Origin: Paenibacillus sp. XY044
Lineage (GTDB): Bacteria; Bacillota; Bacilli; Paenibacillales; Paenibacillaceae
Length of the DNA stretch: 64,000 nucleotides
Assembly (NCBI RefSeq): GCF_002257645.1
Contig: NZ_NQMO01000002.1
Coordinates: 930,001-994,000 of the forward strand
Reading direction: 5' to 3'
Position numbers and translations under genes: made by a program. Position 1 is the first letter of the stretch. Each line of letters starts with the position of its first letter. Below are positions 35,191 through 44,321 of this stretch, piece after piece. The notes beneath the pieces are model-generated. The model was not told the origin of the DNA. It saw only the letters and a list, made by a program, of their open reading frames with translations, and did no database searches.

Positions 35191-37137
35191 ATGAACATAA
35201 TGACAGTTGAACATATCTCCAAAAGTTACGGAGAGAAGGTATTGTTTCAGGACGCATCCTTCGGGATGGCGGATCAGGATAAAATCGGGATTATCGGCGT
35301 CAACGGCACCGGTAAATCCACTTTTTTGCGGGTCATCGCCGGGCTTGAGCCTCCGGATGAGGGCCAGATTTCCATCGGTAACAGCGTCAGGGTGCGCTAT
35401 CTGGCCCAAAACCCGGATTTTGACCCGGGCATGACCGTACTTCAGCAGGTATTCCAGGGCCAGGACCCGCAGATGAGGGTCGTCCGTGACTATACGGAGA
35501 CGATGGAGCGAATCGAGCTGAATCCTTCGGACGATTCTTTGCAGCAGAAGCTTCTTAAGCTGAATCAGGAAATGGATGCCCTTCAGGCATGGCAGCTCGA
35601 GAGCGAAGCCAAGACTATTTTGTCCAAGCTGGGGATCTCGAGCTTCGATGCGCTGATGGGGGCGCTGTCCGGCGGCCAGCGCAAGCGTGTCGCTCTGGCA
35701 TCCGCCTTGATTCAGCCGTGCGAGCTGCTCATTCTGGACGAGCCAACCAACCATATCGACAACGACTCGGTCGCCTGGCTGGAGCAGTACCTCCAGAAAC
35801 GCCGCGGCGCGCTGCTGATGATTACGCATGACCGGTATTTCCTGGACCGCGTCGCGAATGTCATGCTGGAACTGGACCAAGGCAGGCTGTACCGCTATGA
35901 TGCCAATTACTCGGCTTTTCTGGAGCTGAAGGCCCAGCGGGAAGAACGGGAGGCGGCTTCTGAACAGAAGCGCCAAAACCTGCTGCGGACAGAGCTGGCC
36001 TGGATCCGGCGTGGAGCCAAGGCGAGATCGACGAAGCAGAAGGCGCGCATCGACCGCTTTGAGGCGCTGAAGGATCAGAAAGGGCCGCAGCGTGCCGGAA
36101 ATGTGGACATCGCCGCGCTTTCGACCCGGCTCGGCCGGAAAATTCTCGAGATCGAGCATTTGGCCAAAAAGGCCGGTGACCGGACGCTGATCCGCGATCT
36201 GAGCTATATTGCCGTCCCCGGCGACCGCGTCGGCATTGTCGGCCCGAACGGAAGCGGTAAATCGACGCTGCTGAACCTGATCGCCGGCCGGCTAGAGCCC
36301 GATCAGGGCGAAATCGTGGTAGGACCGACGGTCAAGCTGGGGTACTTTACCCAGGAGCATCAGGAAATGGACGGCAATATGCGGGTGATCGAGTATATCA
36401 AGGAAGAAGCGGAAGTGATCCGGGCCGATGACGGCAGCCAGATCACGGCTTCCCAAATGCTCGAACGCTTTCTGTTTCCGCCGGCTATGCAGTGGACGCT
36501 CGTTTCCAAGTTGTCCGGCGGGGAGAAGCGCCGCCTGTATTTATTGCGGGTGCTGATGTCGGCTCCGAACGTCCTTCTGCTCGACGAACCGACGAACGAT
36601 CTCGACATCCAAACGCTGTCCGTGCTGGAAGACTATTTGGATGACTTTCCGGGCGTAGTCTTCGTGGTCTCCCATGACCGCTTCTTCCTTGACCGTACTG
36701 TGGAGAAGATTATGGCTTTCGAAGGCGAAGGGAGAATCCGCGTCCATGTGGGTGCGTACACGGAATATGCGGAATGGATGAGCAAGAATGCACCATCTGC
36801 TGCCGCAGGCGGCTCCTCCGCGGAGGATTCGAAGAAGGGAAGCGCCTCCCAGGAAGGGGCCCAGTCCTCGACTCAGGCGAAAGAAGCGCCGCGGGAGAAG
36901 CTGAAATTCAGCTATAAAGAGCAGCGGGAGTTCGAGCAGATCGACGGCCTGATCGAAGCTTGCGAGCAGAAACTGGCGGGCATACAGAAAGAGATGGAGG
37001 CTTCGTTCACCGACTCGGCTAGACTGCAGGAGCTGTTGCAGGCGCAGCAGGAAGCCGAGCAGGAGTTGGAACATTTGATGGAGCGCTGGACGTATCTGAA
37101 CGAGCTGGCGGAGAAAATTGAGCAGAGCAAAGCTTAG
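35191..37137 (+). CDS. ABC-F family ATPase, Uup-like
   Basis: A soluble 648-residue protein with two ABC domains and no membrane segments. Walker A1 GVNGTGKST and A2 GPNGSGKST, signature SGGQRKR and SGGEKRR, and Walker B LLILDEPTNHID / LLLDEPTNDLD are seen, with the arm-linker between them and a charged coiled-coil C-terminus (from about 570). This matches the Uup branch of ABC-F proteins that act on ribosomes and, in Uup, also bind DNA structures. The named B. subtilis equivalent is probably YfmR. Confidence 0.92.
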   Translation: MNIMTVEHISKSYGEKVLFQDASFGMADQDKIGIIGVNGTGKSTFLRVIAGLEPPDEGQISIGNSVRVRYLAQNPDFDPGMTVLQQVFQGQDPQMRVVRDYTETMERIELNPSDDSLQQKLLKLNQEMDALQAWQLESEAKTILSKLGISSFDALMGALSGGQRKRVALASALIQPCELLILDEPTNHIDNDSVAWLEQYLQKRRGALLMITHDRYFLDRVANVMLELDQGRLYRYDANYSAFLELKAQREEREAASEQKRQNLLRTELAWIRRGAKARSTKQKARIDRFEALKDQKGPQRAGNVDIAALSTRLGRKILEIEHLAKKAGDRTLIRDLSYIAVPGDRVGIVGPNGSGKSTLLNLIAGRLEPDQGEIVVGPTVKLGYFTQEHQEMDGNMRVIEYIKEEAEVIRADDGSQITASQMLERFLFPPAMQWTLVSKLSGGEKRRLYLLRVLMSAPNVLLLDEPTNDLDIQTLSVLEDYLDDFPGVVFVVSHDRFFLDRTVEKIMAFEGEGRIRVHVGAYTEYAEWMSKNAPSAAAGGSSAEDSKKGSASQEGAQSSTQAKEAPREKLKFSYKEQREFEQIDGLIEACEQKLAGIQKEMEASFTDSARLQELLQAQQEAEQELEHLMERWTYLNELAEKIEQSKA

Positions 37138-37174
37138 ATTTAAACGGCTCGAAGAGTTGATGAATGATTACGTT

Positions 37175-37206
37175 AGGGCGTTCCCGTAAATTTACGGGAA
37201 CGCCCT
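37175..37206. repeat. Perfect 16 bp inverted repeat
   Basis: AGGGCGTTCCCGTAAA and its exact complement, without loop. It lies after the ABC-F gene. No T tract follows at once (ACCTATTTT), so it may be a weak terminator or a protein site. Confidence 0.6.
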
Positions 37207-37260
37207 ACCTATTTTAGTGAACTTTTTTAGAGGACGTTATTTTTACGGGCAAAGGACGGA

Positions 37261-37317
37261 TTGACATCCTGGATTACATGTGTAATATTGAAGGCATGCG
37301 ATGATTACAAATGTGAT
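37261..37317 (+). promoter_or_regulatory. blaI promoter with two BlaI-type operators
   Basis: TTGACA (37261-37266) and TAATAT (37283-37288) are 16 bp apart. Two dyads match the BlaI/MecI TACA-n2-TGTA operator: ATTACATGTGTAAT (37273-37286), overlapping the -10, and ATTACAAATGTGAT (37304-37317), just after the start site. Auto-repression of the blaI-M56 pair is inferred. Confidence 0.7.
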
Positions 37318-37339
37318 CACAAGAAAGGAGAATATGCCG

Positions 37340-37729
37340 GTGAAATCACTTCCCGTCATTTCCGATGCCGAATGGGAGGTCATGAAAGTGCTCTGGGCCG
37401 GCTCGCCGCTGACGGCGGGCGAGGTAATTGACGTTTTGTCCGGCCGCATGGACTGGAACCCCAAGACGGTCAGAACGCTGCTGAACCGTCTCGTTGCAAA
37501 GGAGGCTGCTTCGTTTGATCCGGGCAGCCGCCCCTACCGTTACCATCCGCTTGTCACGGAGGAAGAATGCCAGCGGGCGGAGACGAAGAGCTTTTTGCAG
37601 CGCATTTACAGCGGTTCCTTCAAGCCGCTGCTGGTGAACTTTCTCAAGGAGGAGAAGCTGTCGCCGGAAGAAATCGCCGAGCTGCGCCAACTCTTGGATG
37701 AGACAAGCGAACCGGAAGGGAGAAGATAA
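37340..37729 (+). CDS. BlaI/MecI-type transcriptional repressor
   Basis: A 129-residue winged-helix repressor of the BlaI/MecI family: LPVISDAEWEVMKVLW, the recognition helix WNPKTVRTLLNRLVAKE and a C-terminal dimerisation part. GTG 37340 lies 9 nt after AAAGGAG; ATG 37334 is 3 nt from it. It binds as a dimer to the two operators upstream and is cleaved on signal from the M56 protease that follows two bases later. No beta-lactamase gene is near. Confidence 0.9.
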   Translation: MKSLPVISDAEWEVMKVLWAGSPLTAGEVIDVLSGRMDWNPKTVRTLLNRLVAKEAASFDPGSRPYRYHPLVTEEECQRAETKSFLQRIYSGSFKPLLVNFLKEEKLSPEEIAELRQLLDETSEPEGRR

Positions 37730-37731
37730 GC

Positions 37732-39723
37732 ATGAAGGGAAACCTGTACCCCCAGCTGAGCGAGTTATTTGCCTGGATGATCCATACGACGCTGCTGGCC
37801 GGTATGATGGTCGTCCTCATTTTACTGATGAAGCGTCTATTCGGCAGATGGCTGAAGCCTGAATGGCATTACGCCTTGTGGCTGCTGTTAATTCTCAGAT
37901 TGGTCATCCCGGCCGGACCGGAAAGTTCATTTAGCATGGGGAATCTTTTTTCCATGGTGGAGCAGGAAAGCGCCTTGTTTGGCCAACATGCTCCGGCAGT
38001 CCCTTCTTCCGGCCAAGCGCAGACGGTGCAGGAGGGGGATGCGGCCGATTCATTCCCTGGCGAACTGACGGGTATCCATGAATCCGGCACTTCAACGCTG
38101 ACGCAAAAAGATAGCGGGCTGTCCGTCCGGTCGATCCTGATGACAGTCTGGCTGGCCGGCGCCGCGCTCCTGCTGATCCGGCTCGTCATCGCGAACATCC
38201 GTTACGCACGGCTGCTCGTCAGGCAGTCGCGAGAAGCAGACCCAGGCATGGTCCAAATGCTGGGGAAGGCCAAGGCCAGCATGGGCGTTTCGCGAAGCAT
38301 CGGGCTGAAGATATCGCCCGCCGTTTCCGCGCCTACGCTGTTTGGGGTGCTGCGTCCGCGGATGATCATGCCGCCGGGCATTGCGGAACTGAATGAGGCG
38401 CAGCAACAGCATATCTTTTTGCACGAATTGGCGCATGCCAAGAGATGGGATATATTGATGAATTGGGTCGCCCAGATCCTCCTCGCCTTTCATTGGTATA
38501 ACCCGCTGCTGTGGTACGGGTTCTACCGGATGCGGGAGGATCAGGAACTGTCCGCCGATGCGCTGGCATTGAGACGGATGGATCCGAACCAAATTGCCCA
38601 GTATGGGCATACCATTCTGACCCTTTTGGAACAATACCGGACGGATGCTTATGTTCCGGGAACCGCAAGACTATCTGCTTCACGCAAGCAGCTGAGAAGG
38701 AGGATACTGATGATTAAAACGTTTAAACCGGCTTCCATCCGCTGGACGGTGATCGGTTTGGTGCTTGTACTGGCCTTGGGCGGATGTGCCTTGACCGATG
38801 GGAAATCCACACAGGATCAGGCGTCTCCGCCAGCAGGAAGCACCAATACGGATTCGGGCACAACACCTTCGGATGAGGGGGGCGGATCGAATGGACAGAA
38901 CCAAAACGGGGAGGGTCAGAACGAACCCGGGGACCCGAATGCCTCTGGATCTTCCGATACCGGTAATGGCACAGGCACTGGCTCATCCACCGGCGAAAGC
39001 ACGGATTCTCCGGGAGGCGGCTCTTCCGCATCCGGGACTGGCAATACAACTGGCGGACACCAGAAACAAATCAAGGATATGGCTAGCTTGGCCAAGCAAG
39101 GCAGGGTAAAAGGTACTGACTTTGTATCGGGCAAAACAACGATTGAGGATGTGCATGATGCGTGGGGCGAGCCGGACCGGCCATGGCAGCCGACCGACCG
39201 TTATGCCTATGATTCCTATTCTCCGGGAGCGGGGCGTGGAAGCTACGCATTTGGCATCGGGCAGGGTGAAGTGGTGTATGACATCCGTTATTTCGGATCG
39301 GGTATCGACGAGAGCACGGATCTAAGCAAAATCAGCTTTCAGGAAATCGAGAATACCTTAGGTAAACCAAGCTCTGTCAAGACAAGCGGAACGGATGATG
39401 TGCTCACTTATAAAGAGGGCGATTACGAGCTGAAATTTGTCGGACCGCATGCCAGCAAGCGTTTGGACCACATTTCGGTCTATTCACCGAAAGCGGCCCG
39501 CTCCACGATGGGCGGTGACGCGGCCGCGGGTTCGCAATCCGCCGCAAGCGGGAACGCCGCTTCGGTCCGCGCGCAAGCGCCGGTCAACGCACCAACAGAT
39601 GCGGTCCGGGTTGAGGCGGCAGGAAACGCTTCGGGGTCAACCCAGCAGACAGCGCCCGGAAATAGCAGGGTCACGGCATCCAGCCCCGAGCAGGCCGTCG
39701 TGCCCGCCGGCGGCGGACGTTGA
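37732..39723 (+). CDS. M56 membrane protease with C-terminal DUF4309-like domain
   Basis: A BlaR1/MecR1-type sensor: N-terminal membrane helices (about 13-60 and 135-160) and an M56 zinc protease with H231-ELA-H235. After another membrane helix (about 337-352) comes a Gly/Ser/Asn-rich spacer (about 360-445) and an outer domain of the DUF4309 type (GKTTIEDVHDAWGEPDRP), as in B. subtilis YjgB. A final low-complexity tail ends the 663 residues. There is no penicillin-binding domain. The protease is expected to cleave BlaI; the sensed signal is unknown. Confidence 0.85.
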   Translation: MKGNLYPQLSELFAWMIHTTLLAGMMVVLILLMKRLFGRWLKPEWHYALWLLLILRLVIPAGPESSFSMGNLFSMVEQESALFGQHAPAVPSSGQAQTVQEGDAADSFPGELTGIHESGTSTLTQKDSGLSVRSILMTVWLAGAALLLIRLVIANIRYARLLVRQSREADPGMVQMLGKAKASMGVSRSIGLKISPAVSAPTLFGVLRPRMIMPPGIAELNEAQQQHIFLHELAHAKRWDILMNWVAQILLAFHWYNPLLWYGFYRMREDQELSADALALRRMDPNQIAQYGHTILTLLEQYRTDAYVPGTARLSASRKQLRRRILMIKTFKPASIRWTVIGLVLVLALGGCALTDGKSTQDQASPPAGSTNTDSGTTPSDEGGGSNGQNQNGEGQNEPGDPNASGSSDTGNGTGTGSSTGESTDSPGGGSSASGTGNTTGGHQKQIKDMASLAKQGRVKGTDFVSGKTTIEDVHDAWGEPDRPWQPTDRYAYDSYSPGAGRGSYAFGIGQGEVVYDIRYFGSGIDESTDLSKISFQEIENTLGKPSSVKTSGTDDVLTYKEGDYELKFVGPHASKRLDHISVYSPKAARSTMGGDAAAGSQSAASGNAASVRAQAPVNAPTDAVRVEAAGNASGSTQQTAPGNSRVTASSPEQAVVPAGGGR

Positions 39724-39750
39724 CACAGGCATACGACATCATACAAGAAC

Positions 39751-39780
39751 AAACCGGCTGTCCCTTCGGACAGCCGGTTT
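39751..39780. terminator. Bidirectional hairpin between M56 and M42 genes
   Basis: AAACCGGCTGTCC / GGACAGCCGGTTT with a CTTC-type tetraloop. T tracts are weak on both sides. Confidence 0.6.
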
Positions 39781-39824
39781 GGCGTTTCATGGGCACTGGT
39801 CCGTTTATGAAGACAGTTGGGGTG

Positions 39825-40868
39825 TTATCCGCGGATATAAGCCGCAAGCAGCTTGACCGTATTCAGCACCGCCTGCTTGTGGGTCCGCTCCATCGCGTGC
39901 GAAGCGTGCACGCCCGGTCCAATCAGCGCAGCACGAATGTTATTCCCACCGGACAGGGCGGCGGAAGCGTCCGAACCGTAGTGTGGATACACGTCCACGG
40001 CGTATGGAATGCCTTCGGCTTTGGCCAGCTCGATCAGCCGGCTCGTCATATCATAATCGTACGGTCCGGAAGAGTCCTTCGCGCAGATCGAGACGTCAGT
40101 CTCTTTGCAGCTGAGGTCGTCGCCGATGCAGCCCATGTCCACGGCGATCATCTCATCGATGTCGGAAGGAATATAAGCGGTACCGTGTCCAACTTCTTCA
40201 TAGTTGGAGATCAGCAGCTTCACATTGGTGGACGGTTTCCAATTTTCCCGCTTCATCGACTCCAGCAGGCCGAACAGCGCCGCTACGCTTGCCTTATCAT
40301 CGATATGCCGGGATTTGATATAACCGCTATCCGTAATCGTCGCTCTCGCATCGAAGGAGACGAAGTCGCCGACCCCGATGCCCAGCTTCAACACGTCTTC
40401 CTTGGATTCCACCAGCTCGTCGATGCGGACCTCCATATGGTCCTCCTGGCGTTTGAAATCGCGTGCGTCGCTGTATACGTGCACTGATGGATGGGTGCTG
40501 AGGATCGTGCCGGTATAGGTTTTGCCACTGCGCGTATGGATGACGCAGTATTCGTTCTCGATGCTATGCATCATGAAGCCCCCGACAGAGGTCAGCCGCA
40601 GCGTGCCTGATGGCTTGACCGCTCTGACCATCGCCCCGAGGGTATCCACGTGAGCGCTCAGCGCAACGGTGCGGGAAGAATCCTCGCCCTGCACCTCCAG
40701 AATCGCTCCGCCTTTATGATTCCGGGTCAGCGGAATGTTCAGGGTTGCGGCTTCCTCTTCGATGAGTTTCATGATGTGGCCCGTAAATCCTGTAGGGCTC
40801 GGCGTATCGAGCAGCTTTTTCAAAAAGGTTAACATGTATTCTTCATTTGGTTGTATCGACATGTTCAC
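39825..40868 (-). CDS. M42 family metallopeptidase (glutamyl aminopeptidase type)
   Basis: A 347-residue dinuclear metal aminopeptidase of family M42. Metal ligands are seen in SAHVDTLG, SRHIDDKAS, NYEEVGHG and VDMG, with HASHAMERTH near the end. It forms large tetrahedral complexes in relatives and trims peptides in the cytosol. GTG 40868 lies after GGAGGGG. The LapA gene precedes it on the same strand by 30 nt. Confidence 0.92.
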   Translation of the reverse strand: MNMSIQPNEEYMLTFLKKLLDTPSPTGFTGHIMKLIEEEAATLNIPLTRNHKGGAILEVQGEDSSRTVALSAHVDTLGAMVRAVKPSGTLRLTSVGGFMMHSIENEYCVIHTRSGKTYTGTILSTHPSVHVYSDARDFKRQEDHMEVRIDELVESKEDVLKLGIGVGDFVSFDARATITDSGYIKSRHIDDKASVAALFGLLESMKRENWKPSTNVKLLISNYEEVGHGTAYIPSDIDEMIAVDMGCIGDDLSCKETDVSICAKDSSGPYDYDMTSRLIELAKAEGIPYAVDVYPHYGSDASAALSGGNNIRAALIGPGVHASHAMERTHKQAVLNTVKLLAAYIRG

Positions 40869-40898
40869 GGTTCCCCTCCGTTTGATCTACATTTCTAT

Positions 40899-41225
40899 TT
40901 ACGACGGTTTCGCCTCGGCCCCCTCGTCAGAGTCCGCTTTATTTGCGGCAGGGTCCGGGAAGGTATACCCCGTTTCGGCCTGAACCTCTGCCAGTTGGGA
41001 CGAGAGCTGCCTGATCTTTTTCTGAAGTTTGTACTGCCTGAAAATTCCATAGGACCCGACGATGATCCCGCCGATCAGCGTACATCCGAGAATGAGCAGA
41101 ATCAGCGGGATGTTCACTTCGGCAAACATAAAGTTGACTTTCACGGGATCGACGTTGATCACGGCAAAAATCGCGGTGAGCAGCGCAAACAGAAGCCCAA
41201 ATATGAGTGACCACTGCATTTTCAT
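40899..41225 (-). CDS. LapA-family membrane protein
   Basis: A 108-residue protein with two membrane helices (SLIFGLLFALLTAIFAVINVD and IPLILLILGCTLIGGIIVG) of the LapA (DUF1049) type, then a basic helix and an acidic tail. ATG 41225 is 10 nt after GGAGAGG. The family helps assemble envelope polymers in Gram-negatives; in Firmicutes the role is unknown. It shares an operon with the M42 gene. Confidence 0.82.
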   Translation of the reverse strand: MKMQWSLIFGLLFALLTAIFAVINVDPVKVNFMFAEVNIPLILLILGCTLIGGIIVGSYGIFRQYKLQKKIRQLSSQLAEVQAETGYTFPDPAANKADSDEGAEAKPS

Positions 41226-41256
41226 TTTTGAAAACACCCTCTCCGGCAGACAGTAG

Positions 41257-41290
41257 AAAAATCCCCCGCCCCCGCGGGCAAGGGATTTTC
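41257..41290 (-). terminator. Terminator of pepF
   Basis: AAATCCCTTGCCC / GGGCGGGGGATTT stem on the minus strand, then TT. Confidence 0.75.
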
Positions 41291-41309
41291 ATAGGCCTGG
41301 CCGTTCAAC

Positions 41310-43226
41310 TTATTTTGTCAGCTGTTCCATTTGCTCGATGACGCTTTCGAAGACGCTCATCGCTTCGCGGACCGGCTGCGGCGAAGACATGTCGACTCCG
41401 GCTTTTTTCAAAATATTGATCGAGAAGTCGCTGCCTCCGCTCTTCAGGAAGCCGAGGTAACGGTCGACGGCCGGTTGGCCTTCTTCCAGAATCTGCTTCG
41501 AGAAGCTGGTCGCCGCCGAGAAGCCCGTAGCGTATTTGTACACATAGAAGCTGGTGTAGAAATGGGGAATGCGAGCCCATTCCATCTCGATATCCTTGTC
41601 GACGACCATGTCTTTGCCGTGGTATTTCACGTTCAGGTCGTAATAGATCTCCGACAGCGCCTGAGGCGTCAACGCTTCGCCTTGCTCTGCACGTTCGTGG
41701 ACGAGTTTCTCGAATTCGGCGAACATCGTTTGACGGAACACCGTTGTCCGGAACTGGTCTGCATAATAAGTCAGCAGGTACATTTTTTCCTTCGGATCGG
41801 TCGATTTCTTGAGCAGGTAATCCATCAGCAGCGCTTCGTTGGTCGTAGAGGCCACTTCCGCCAGGAAAATCGTATACTGCGCGTCACGGTATTTCAGCGC
41901 GTTGTCCGAATAATAGGAATGCAGCGCATGGCCCATCTCGTGCGCCAAGGTGAACATGCTGTTCAGGTTTTCCTTGTGGTTCAGCAGCACATAAGGGTGC
42001 GTGCCGTAGGCGCCCCAACTGTAAGCGCCGGTCCGCTTGTTCTCATTTTCGTATACGTCAATCCAACCGTTGTCATAGCCTTCCTGCAGGGAAGCCAGGT
42101 AGTCTTTGCCGAGCGGCTTCAAGCCTTCGGATACGGTCTTTTTCGCATCTTCATACGTAATGTCCATTTTATATTCGTCAACGAGCGGGGCGAACAGATC
42201 GTACATATGCAGTTCATCCACGCCCAGCAGCTTCTTGCGCAGCTCCATGTAACGGTGCAGCAGTGGCAGGCTTTCATGGATGGTGTCGATCAGGTTCGTG
42301 TACACTTCCTTCGGAATGTTGTCGCCGTAGAGGGACATCTCCAGCACGGAAGGGTACTTGCGCACATTGGCGTAGAACATGTTCTTGTTGACGTTGGCGC
42401 TCAGCGTGGAAGCGATCGTGTTCTTTTGCTTTCCGTACGTTTCGTACACCGCTTTGAACGCCCGCTCGCGGACTTCGCGGTTCGGGTTCTCCAGGAACTG
42501 GATGTAGCTGCCGTGGGTCAGCTCCACTTCCTTGCCGTTCTCGTCCTTGATTTTCGGGAATTTAAGGTCGGCGTTGTTCAGCATGCCGTAGATCGTCTGC
42601 GGAGCCTGGGACAGGTTGCCAACCTGCGCGAGCAGCGCTTCTTCCGCCTTGGATAGGACATGCGCTTTCTCACGCTTCATTTCGGTAAGCGTAAATTTGT
42701 AATCGGCAAGCTGCGGATCGGCAATGAATTCATCCAGCTTGCTGTCCGGCAGCGACAAGATTTCCGGCGTGATGAAGGACAGGGCTTCGCCCACCTGTAC
42801 GCTCATTTTTTTGGCTTTGGCCGACAGGGCCTGGTATGTAGGGTTGGCTGTATCTTCGTCGTGGTGCAGGTGAGCGAACACATATAGGCGTTCCGTCTTC
42901 AGGGAGATTTCATCCTCCAGGGCGAAGCAATCTTTCACCGCTGCCGCGTTATCCAGTTTGCCTTGGAAATCGGCGGCCTTCTTTACTTCCTGCTGAAGTT
43001 CGGTAAAAGTTTTGTCCCAAGCCTGCTGGCTGGCGAACAGGTCCTCAATCTTCCATTGGTGCTCGGCGGGTACTTCAGAGCGTTTAGGTAATTGTTCCAT
43101 CGGAATCCTCCTTGACTGTTGGGTTAATATGAATTGGGCTCCATGTGAAGAAGCCGCAGGAGGAACAAACAGGACCGAGAGCATGCTGATGGCGACGGCA
43201 AGCTTCAGGGTCTTCGAGTATCTCAC
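41310..43226 (-). CDS. pepF: Oligoendopeptidase F (PepF) with two possible starts
   Basis: An M3 family zinc oligopeptidase with the HEMGH active site and the KYHG/YATGF regions, cutting short peptides. Two starts are credible in one frame. ATG 43100 follows AAGGAGG by 6 nt and gives the usual cytosolic PepF (596 residues, MEQLPKRSEV). GTG 43226 follows AGGAGG by 10 nt and adds 42 residues that look like a signal peptide (RYSKTLKLAVAISMLSVLF, then an AA/HGA cleavage zone). One gene may therefore yield a cytosolic and an exported form. Confidence 0.93.
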   Translation of the reverse strand: MRYSKTLKLAVAISMLSVLFVPPAASSHGAQFILTQQSRRIPMEQLPKRSEVPAEHQWKIEDLFASQQAWDKTFTELQQEVKKAADFQGKLDNAAAVKDCFALEDEISLKTERLYVFAHLHHDEDTANPTYQALSAKAKKMSVQVGEALSFITPEILSLPDSKLDEFIADPQLADYKFTLTEMKREKAHVLSKAEEALLAQVGNLSQAPQTIYGMLNNADLKFPKIKDENGKEVELTHGSYIQFLENPNREVRERAFKAVYETYGKQKNTIASTLSANVNKNMFYANVRKYPSVLEMSLYGDNIPKEVYTNLIDTIHESLPLLHRYMELRKKLLGVDELHMYDLFAPLVDEYKMDITYEDAKKTVSEGLKPLGKDYLASLQEGYDNGWIDVYENENKRTGAYSWGAYGTHPYVLLNHKENLNSMFTLAHEMGHALHSYYSDNALKYRDAQYTIFLAEVASTTNEALLMDYLLKKSTDPKEKMYLLTYYADQFRTTVFRQTMFAEFEKLVHERAEQGEALTPQALSEIYYDLNVKYHGKDMVVDKDIEMEWARIPHFYTSFYVYKYATGFSAATSFSKQILEEGQPAVDRYLGFLKSGGSDFSINILKKAGVDMSSPQPVREAMSVFESVIEQMEQLTK

Positions 43227-43300
43227 AAAAGGGGACCTCCTCTGACGGTCTGTCTTGAAGAAATATACCCCTTAGTATGACCTTACCCGAAAAAGATTAT

Positions 43301-43495
43301 TTATCCTCCATTAGGGCTGGAACCCATGGTAAGCAAATTGTATACAATAAGGAAAAAGGCAACCAGGACCATGATGAGGGCGATGATAGCCATGCCGCGC
43401 TTCAGCTGCGGCGGGATCGTATCCTTTTTCATGATCAGAACTGCGCCTAAACAGAAGGCCAAAATAACAAAGATCAGGACGCTGCCGTATTCCAT
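43301..43495 (-). CDS. Small two-helix membrane protein
   Basis: 64 residues with two hydrophobic segments (VLIFVILAFCLGAVLIM and AIIALIMVLVAFFLIVY) joined by a basic loop, start after a GAGG-type site. It lies 6 nt after the next gene upstream on the same strand, so the two are one unit. No family recognised. Confidence 0.65.
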   Translation of the reverse strand: MEYGSVLIFVILAFCLGAVLIMKKDTIPPQLKRGMAIIALIMVLVAFFLIVYNLLTMGSSPNGG

Positions 43496-43501
43496 CCCGA
43501 A

Positions 43502-43735
43502 TTATACCTCTTTAAAGGCATTCATAATTTGACGCCATTCATCTTCATTGCCCTCATAATCTTCCTTCGGAAAGCGGTTGTTCACCCATTGCATCATGGC
43601 TGGCCGGCTCATAAAGGTGTGGGTCTCTTCGCCCCACTGATCGGAAATTTCCCGCAGGACGATATAGCGGCCCTGGACTTCGACAGTCATCATGTTCCAT
43701 TTGTCTTTTTTGTATATTTCATGTTTTTTGATCAT
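43502..43735 (-). CDS. Hypothetical small cytosolic protein
   Basis: 77 residues, start after GGAGAATG. The sequence has a YIVLREISDQWGEETHTFMSRPAMMQWVNNRF core that looks folded (mixed alpha/beta), with an acidic C-terminus. It has no recognised domain. It is divergent from the cold-shock gene and ahead of the two-helix membrane gene. Confidence 0.7.
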   Translation of the reverse strand: MIKKHEIYKKDKWNMMTVEVQGRYIVLREISDQWGEETHTFMSRPAMMQWVNNRFPKEDYEGNEDEWRQIMNAFKEV

Positions 43736-43794
43736 ATGTCATTCTCCGTTTGGTCTTTTGGTAAAATGATACCGCAGAGGCTTGTGTAAAAGCA

Positions 43795-43866
43795 AATAAG
43801 AAAAACGTCCTCAATGCAAATTTCATTGAAGACAGACCGTGTTTACGCGGAAGTTTTTCTTGCGAT
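43795..43866 (-). repeat. Dispersed intergenic repeat, copy C (inverted)
   Basis: The minus strand begins ATCGCAAGAAAAACTTCCG and contains ACGGTCTGTCTTC, as in copy B. The middle differs: it holds a hairpin (TCAATG/CATTGA) in place of the CGTCGATAGACG segment. It lies in a divergent intergenic gap. Confidence 0.7.
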
Positions 43867-43940
43867 AATGGGATGGTTCAGCTTAGATAAAACTTATAAA
43901 TTCCGTTCCATAAAAAGAAGCTTCGGACGAAAAAGAGCGA

Positions 43941-43969
43941 TTGCATTGTCAAAGGTCATGAAGTATAAT
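43941..43969 (+). promoter_or_regulatory. Promoter of the cold-shock gene
   Basis: TTGCAT and TATAAT separated by 17 bp. The leader to the start codon is short (about 38 nt), with a small CGCC/GGCG hairpin, unlike the long cspA leaders of E. coli. Confidence 0.65.
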
Positions 43970-44014
43970 GTACTTATTCGCCACAGATGGCGGTATTTTT
44001 AGGAGGTTGTTCAT

Positions 44015-44212
44015 TTGAAAGGTACAGTTAAATGGTTTAACGCAGAAAAAGGCTATGGCTTTATCCAAGTTGAAGGCGGCGAGGACGTATTCGTACATTT
44101 CTCCGCAATTCAAGGAGACGGCTTCAAAACTTTGGACGAAGGTCAAGAAGTTGAATTCGAAATCACTGATGGCAACCGTGGCCCTCAAGCTGCTAACGTA
44201 ATCAAATTATAA
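44015..44212 (+). CDS. Cold-shock protein, CspA family
   Basis: A 65-residue cold-shock domain protein that binds single-stranded RNA and DNA. RNP1 (KGYGFIQV) and RNP2 (DVFVHFSAI) are intact, with the C-terminal [13 protein letters not shown] 44015 lies 9 nt after TAGGAGG. It acts as an RNA chaperone; a strong terminator follows. Confidence 0.96.
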   Translation: MKGTVKWFNAEKGYGFIQVEGGEDVFVHFSAIQGDGFKTLDEGQEVEFEITDGNRGPQAANVIKL

Positions 44213-44264
44213 GATCGACTCCGGTAACGGATTCCTTATAAGTTTTGGTTAAAAATTGCTTATT

Positions 44265-44298
44265 AAGCACAGTTCTCATACGGGGACTGTGCTTTTTT
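44265..44298 (+). terminator. Terminator of the cold-shock gene
   Basis: AAGCACAG / CTGTGCTT stem, then TTTT. Confidence 0.88.
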
Positions 44299-44321
44299 GT
44301 CTTCGTATATTTGTGAAGAGA

